Source: Phoronis australis (Eukaryota; Phoronida; Phoronidae). From it: a stretch of DNA of 64,000 bases. Made by a program: the position numbers and the translations under genes. The stretch lies in contig NMRA01000348.1 of NCBI GenBank assembly GCA_002633005.1, positions 423,065 through 487,064 of the forward strand, in the 5' to 3' direction. Positions 1 through 64,000 of the stretch are shown here, in pieces. Position 1 is the first letter of the stretch. Each line of letters starts with the position of its first letter. Below the pieces are notes generated by a model, which was given only the letters and a program-made list of their open reading frames with translations, was not told the DNA's origin and did no database searches.

Positions 1-623
1 TGCGTTAGGTGTGCGACTTCTATTAGCGTTGCTTCTTCGCTGTCCTTAATCGAGGTCCCACCTCAAAGACTCCGCCGAAATGTACAGTATAGGTGGTTGC
101 AGATATCGCGGCGCTTGTATTAGTGTTAATTCTGGCTCTCCATAGTCGATAACTGAATGTTTTTCTACCTCAATAATCCATCAAATCGGAGTTAGGTACT
201 GTACAATAACGTTAAATAAAACGTTTAGTTAATTGCAGGCGATATTAAAATGAAAAATGATAAAGAGTGGTAAAAAGACTAATTCCTGGATCAACACTCT
301 TCAAACAAATTATCCACAACCGCACCCTGAAACCTCAAACTCAAAGAAGGCTGGCAACGAAAAAATTGGTACCCAAAACTCCTGTTGCGGGAATCAAAAT
401 CCACCCTCGTTATCCGTTTCAAGCGTTCTTTAGTTGTTTCCTTAACTTTGCGATTTTAACTGAAATTCATAAGCTAAACAGTACCTCAACGCCACCAGAA
501 TTATTATTGCACAGTTGTAGAGGTAACAATTACGAGTGAAAGGATTTTTTTAGTACAGAGGTAACCTTTCAAAGTACCGGTTGTTACAGTGAATAGTTTT
601 GTGTTACTATTGTAATCACGTAC

Positions 624-62571
<61,948 letters not shown>

Positions 62572-64000
62572 CACTTCGAATTCCCTCCTTCTCGCCTTGC
62601 AGCTTCTGTTCAATGGAATTTTTAGTTTGATCGATCAAAGCAGGTACATGTATATCCTTGTCGGGTGATCGAAAATAGCTTCCCGTAGAAAGCGCTTCAG
62701 GCTCAGTCAGTCCCAGGGTGATCAACAAACGGACGCGCTCTGAACTCCGTTTGGTTGAGGCTCAACCAATGGTCTGCCCTAAACCTCGGAAGGGCTGCGG
62801 TTATTGAGTGGTTAAATGTCCGGGGGGGGGGTTACTGATCCTGTATATGCTACCACCGACTGTTGAANGCGGTTATTGAGTGGTTAAATGTCCGGGGGGG
62901 GGGTTACTGATCCTGTATATGCTACCACCGACTGTTGAACCAGCAGTCATAGTTCAATATACTTGGGTGCTTTTGCTATGTTTTTATGTCGAATGTTATT
63001 TAATTACATTGAACGCAAGAATTTCCTGGGGATGGGTTAAGTTAAGGGGGTATTTGACGACGGCGAGTTGCAAAGTTGATGGCGAAAGAAGTAAGGACAG
63101 GCTGCAAATGGCATGTATGCTGCATGATGCTCTTCGTAGTCTGTGGTCACAATAAGCTATGCTGATCACATTCAATCCAATGGTGTAGAGGTGATAATTA
63201 TCTAACATGTCGTTGAGCGACAAATTAATCACAAACGTTTTGGCTGATATGAATGGAAGTGACACAGAATATTTAAAAACAGGAGTATTCCCACAACCTT
63301 AAAGTGCAGTGACATCGTGCAGAAGTGCATGGTGTCATTGATAATTTGTGTCCTCGTTTGAAGCTTACTGGTTTGTATTCATTACATTTTTTAGCATCAC
63401 ATCTATACGTTGTACTCCGTGGTACACAGTAACTACTCGTCAGATTTCGCCCCACGGCTTCAGTGACAAGAGATTTTTCTTTAATTTTCACACAAAGACG
63501 AGGTACAATAGAAGGTTCAACACTCCCTGCTGCAGCCCAAACATTACATGTAAGTACAGGCCTATCCACTGGTTATGTAATATTGAATGGATGTTCACAA
63601 TCTCGCTTTCTATAGCGGCTAGACTGAACGATGGTGTTTTGTGCTGTGTCTAGCAGTTATATTTGCAGTACAGCCGCTCACGGAGTATATTAAAAGGTTC
63701 GGGTACGCAGGTCAAATGACAAAAACGAGCCCGTTTTCATCAAGCGCCGGAGAAACCTTGCCTTACCTCGAAAAAATGCTCTGTTCATTATTTTCTGATA
63801 TTTTCGTGCTGTAAATTACAAAAATACCACAGAAATGCAGCTTGACAGTGTAGTTCACGCGTACGTGAGAACTATAGTAAACTTTGTTTTCAGCGCACGT
63901 TTATGCGGCCCCTCGGTCAAAGGTCCTGTATTAAAGGTGAAAGGTCAAAGGTCACGATTACGTATGCAACCGGAAATGACAATGACGTCACAAATCATTA
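62572..64000 (-). promoter_or_regulatory. 5' flank and presumed 5' UTR/promoter side of the SUSD2-like gene
   Basis: The region upstream of the start codon at 62571 on the minus strand must hold the 5' UTR and promoter unless an untranslated first exon lies outside. I see no clear TATA box or initiator. The open frames at 62880-63155 and 63348-63653 on the plus strand match nothing. The assembly join at 62868 makes this region unreliable. Confidence 0.3.
62797..62939. other. Single-N assembly join between two identical 71-bp copies
   Basis: Bases 62797-62867 and 62869-62939 are identical, including a run of ten G, and are separated by one N at 62868. This is the usual trace of two contigs overlapped but not merged, not a biological duplication. 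Confidence 0.85.

Overview
This is eukaryotic DNA, most likely from a marine invertebrate. Introns are long and AT-rich, splice sites are GT-AG, repeats fill the introns, and the palindrome TACATGTA is strikingly frequent. I cannot fix the phylum from the sequence; a cnidarian, lancelet or hemichordate would fit. There are no operons, no CRISPR arrays and no prokaryotic-style gene density. Most long open frames here are chance or repeat-derived.

One host gene dominates the window. It lies on the minus strand from its start codon at 62571 to beyond the left edge. I rebuilt 23 exons by matching acceptor and donor sites, intron phases and protein motifs. The order is: signal peptide and start of a NIDO domain (62374-62571); rest of NIDO (47536-47649, 42452-42633, 35923-36060, 32882-33044); an IPT/TIG-like domain (31178-31465); a linker (23034-23203, 22190-22353); an AMOP domain (19236-19405, 18408-18525, 16997-17112, 15193-15381); a VWD domain starting with GDPH (13159-13302, 12032-12187, 11522-11650, 9813-9932); a post-VWD region (9242-9508); then Sushi/CCP domains (7142-7327, 5057-5233, 3378-3554, 2734-2910, 1381-1557, 624-800). 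This NIDO-AMOP-VWD-CCP order is that of the SUSD2 / mucin-4-like family of cell-surface adhesion proteins. About 1,300 residues are visible. The C-terminus, presumably with a membrane segment, lies off the left end. All junction phases agree except one: exon 2 is one base short in a homopolymer, which would truncate the protein if real.

The left 5.3 kb is a CCP exon array built from a two-exon unit (type A, type B). Five A exons are intact and one is dead; all five recognisable B exons are damaged. Because every intact CCP exon is phase 1-1, dead copies can be skipped without breaking the frame.

The introns hold the transposable elements. These are: a LINE fragment with an 80-bp minisatellite tail (7.46-8.4 kb); LINE remnants at 17.3-17.95 kb, 45.9-46.7 kb and 57.85-59.95 kb; a decayed Ty3/gypsy pol (43.75-45.4 kb); two arrays of about 430-bp monomers ending in a hairpin plus CTAG (27.3-29.7 and 36.25-39.2 kb, possibly Helitron/HINE-like); five copies of an 800-1,000-bp element with a hairpin end and an internal tRNA-like segment; a 965-bp Harbinger-like MITE with TTA target duplications (49333-50297); two short GGCGGATCTAC-type MITEs; and a tRNA-derived SINE (12.4 kb). 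An assembly join (a single N between identical 71-bp copies) lies at 62868, just upstream of the first coding exon.
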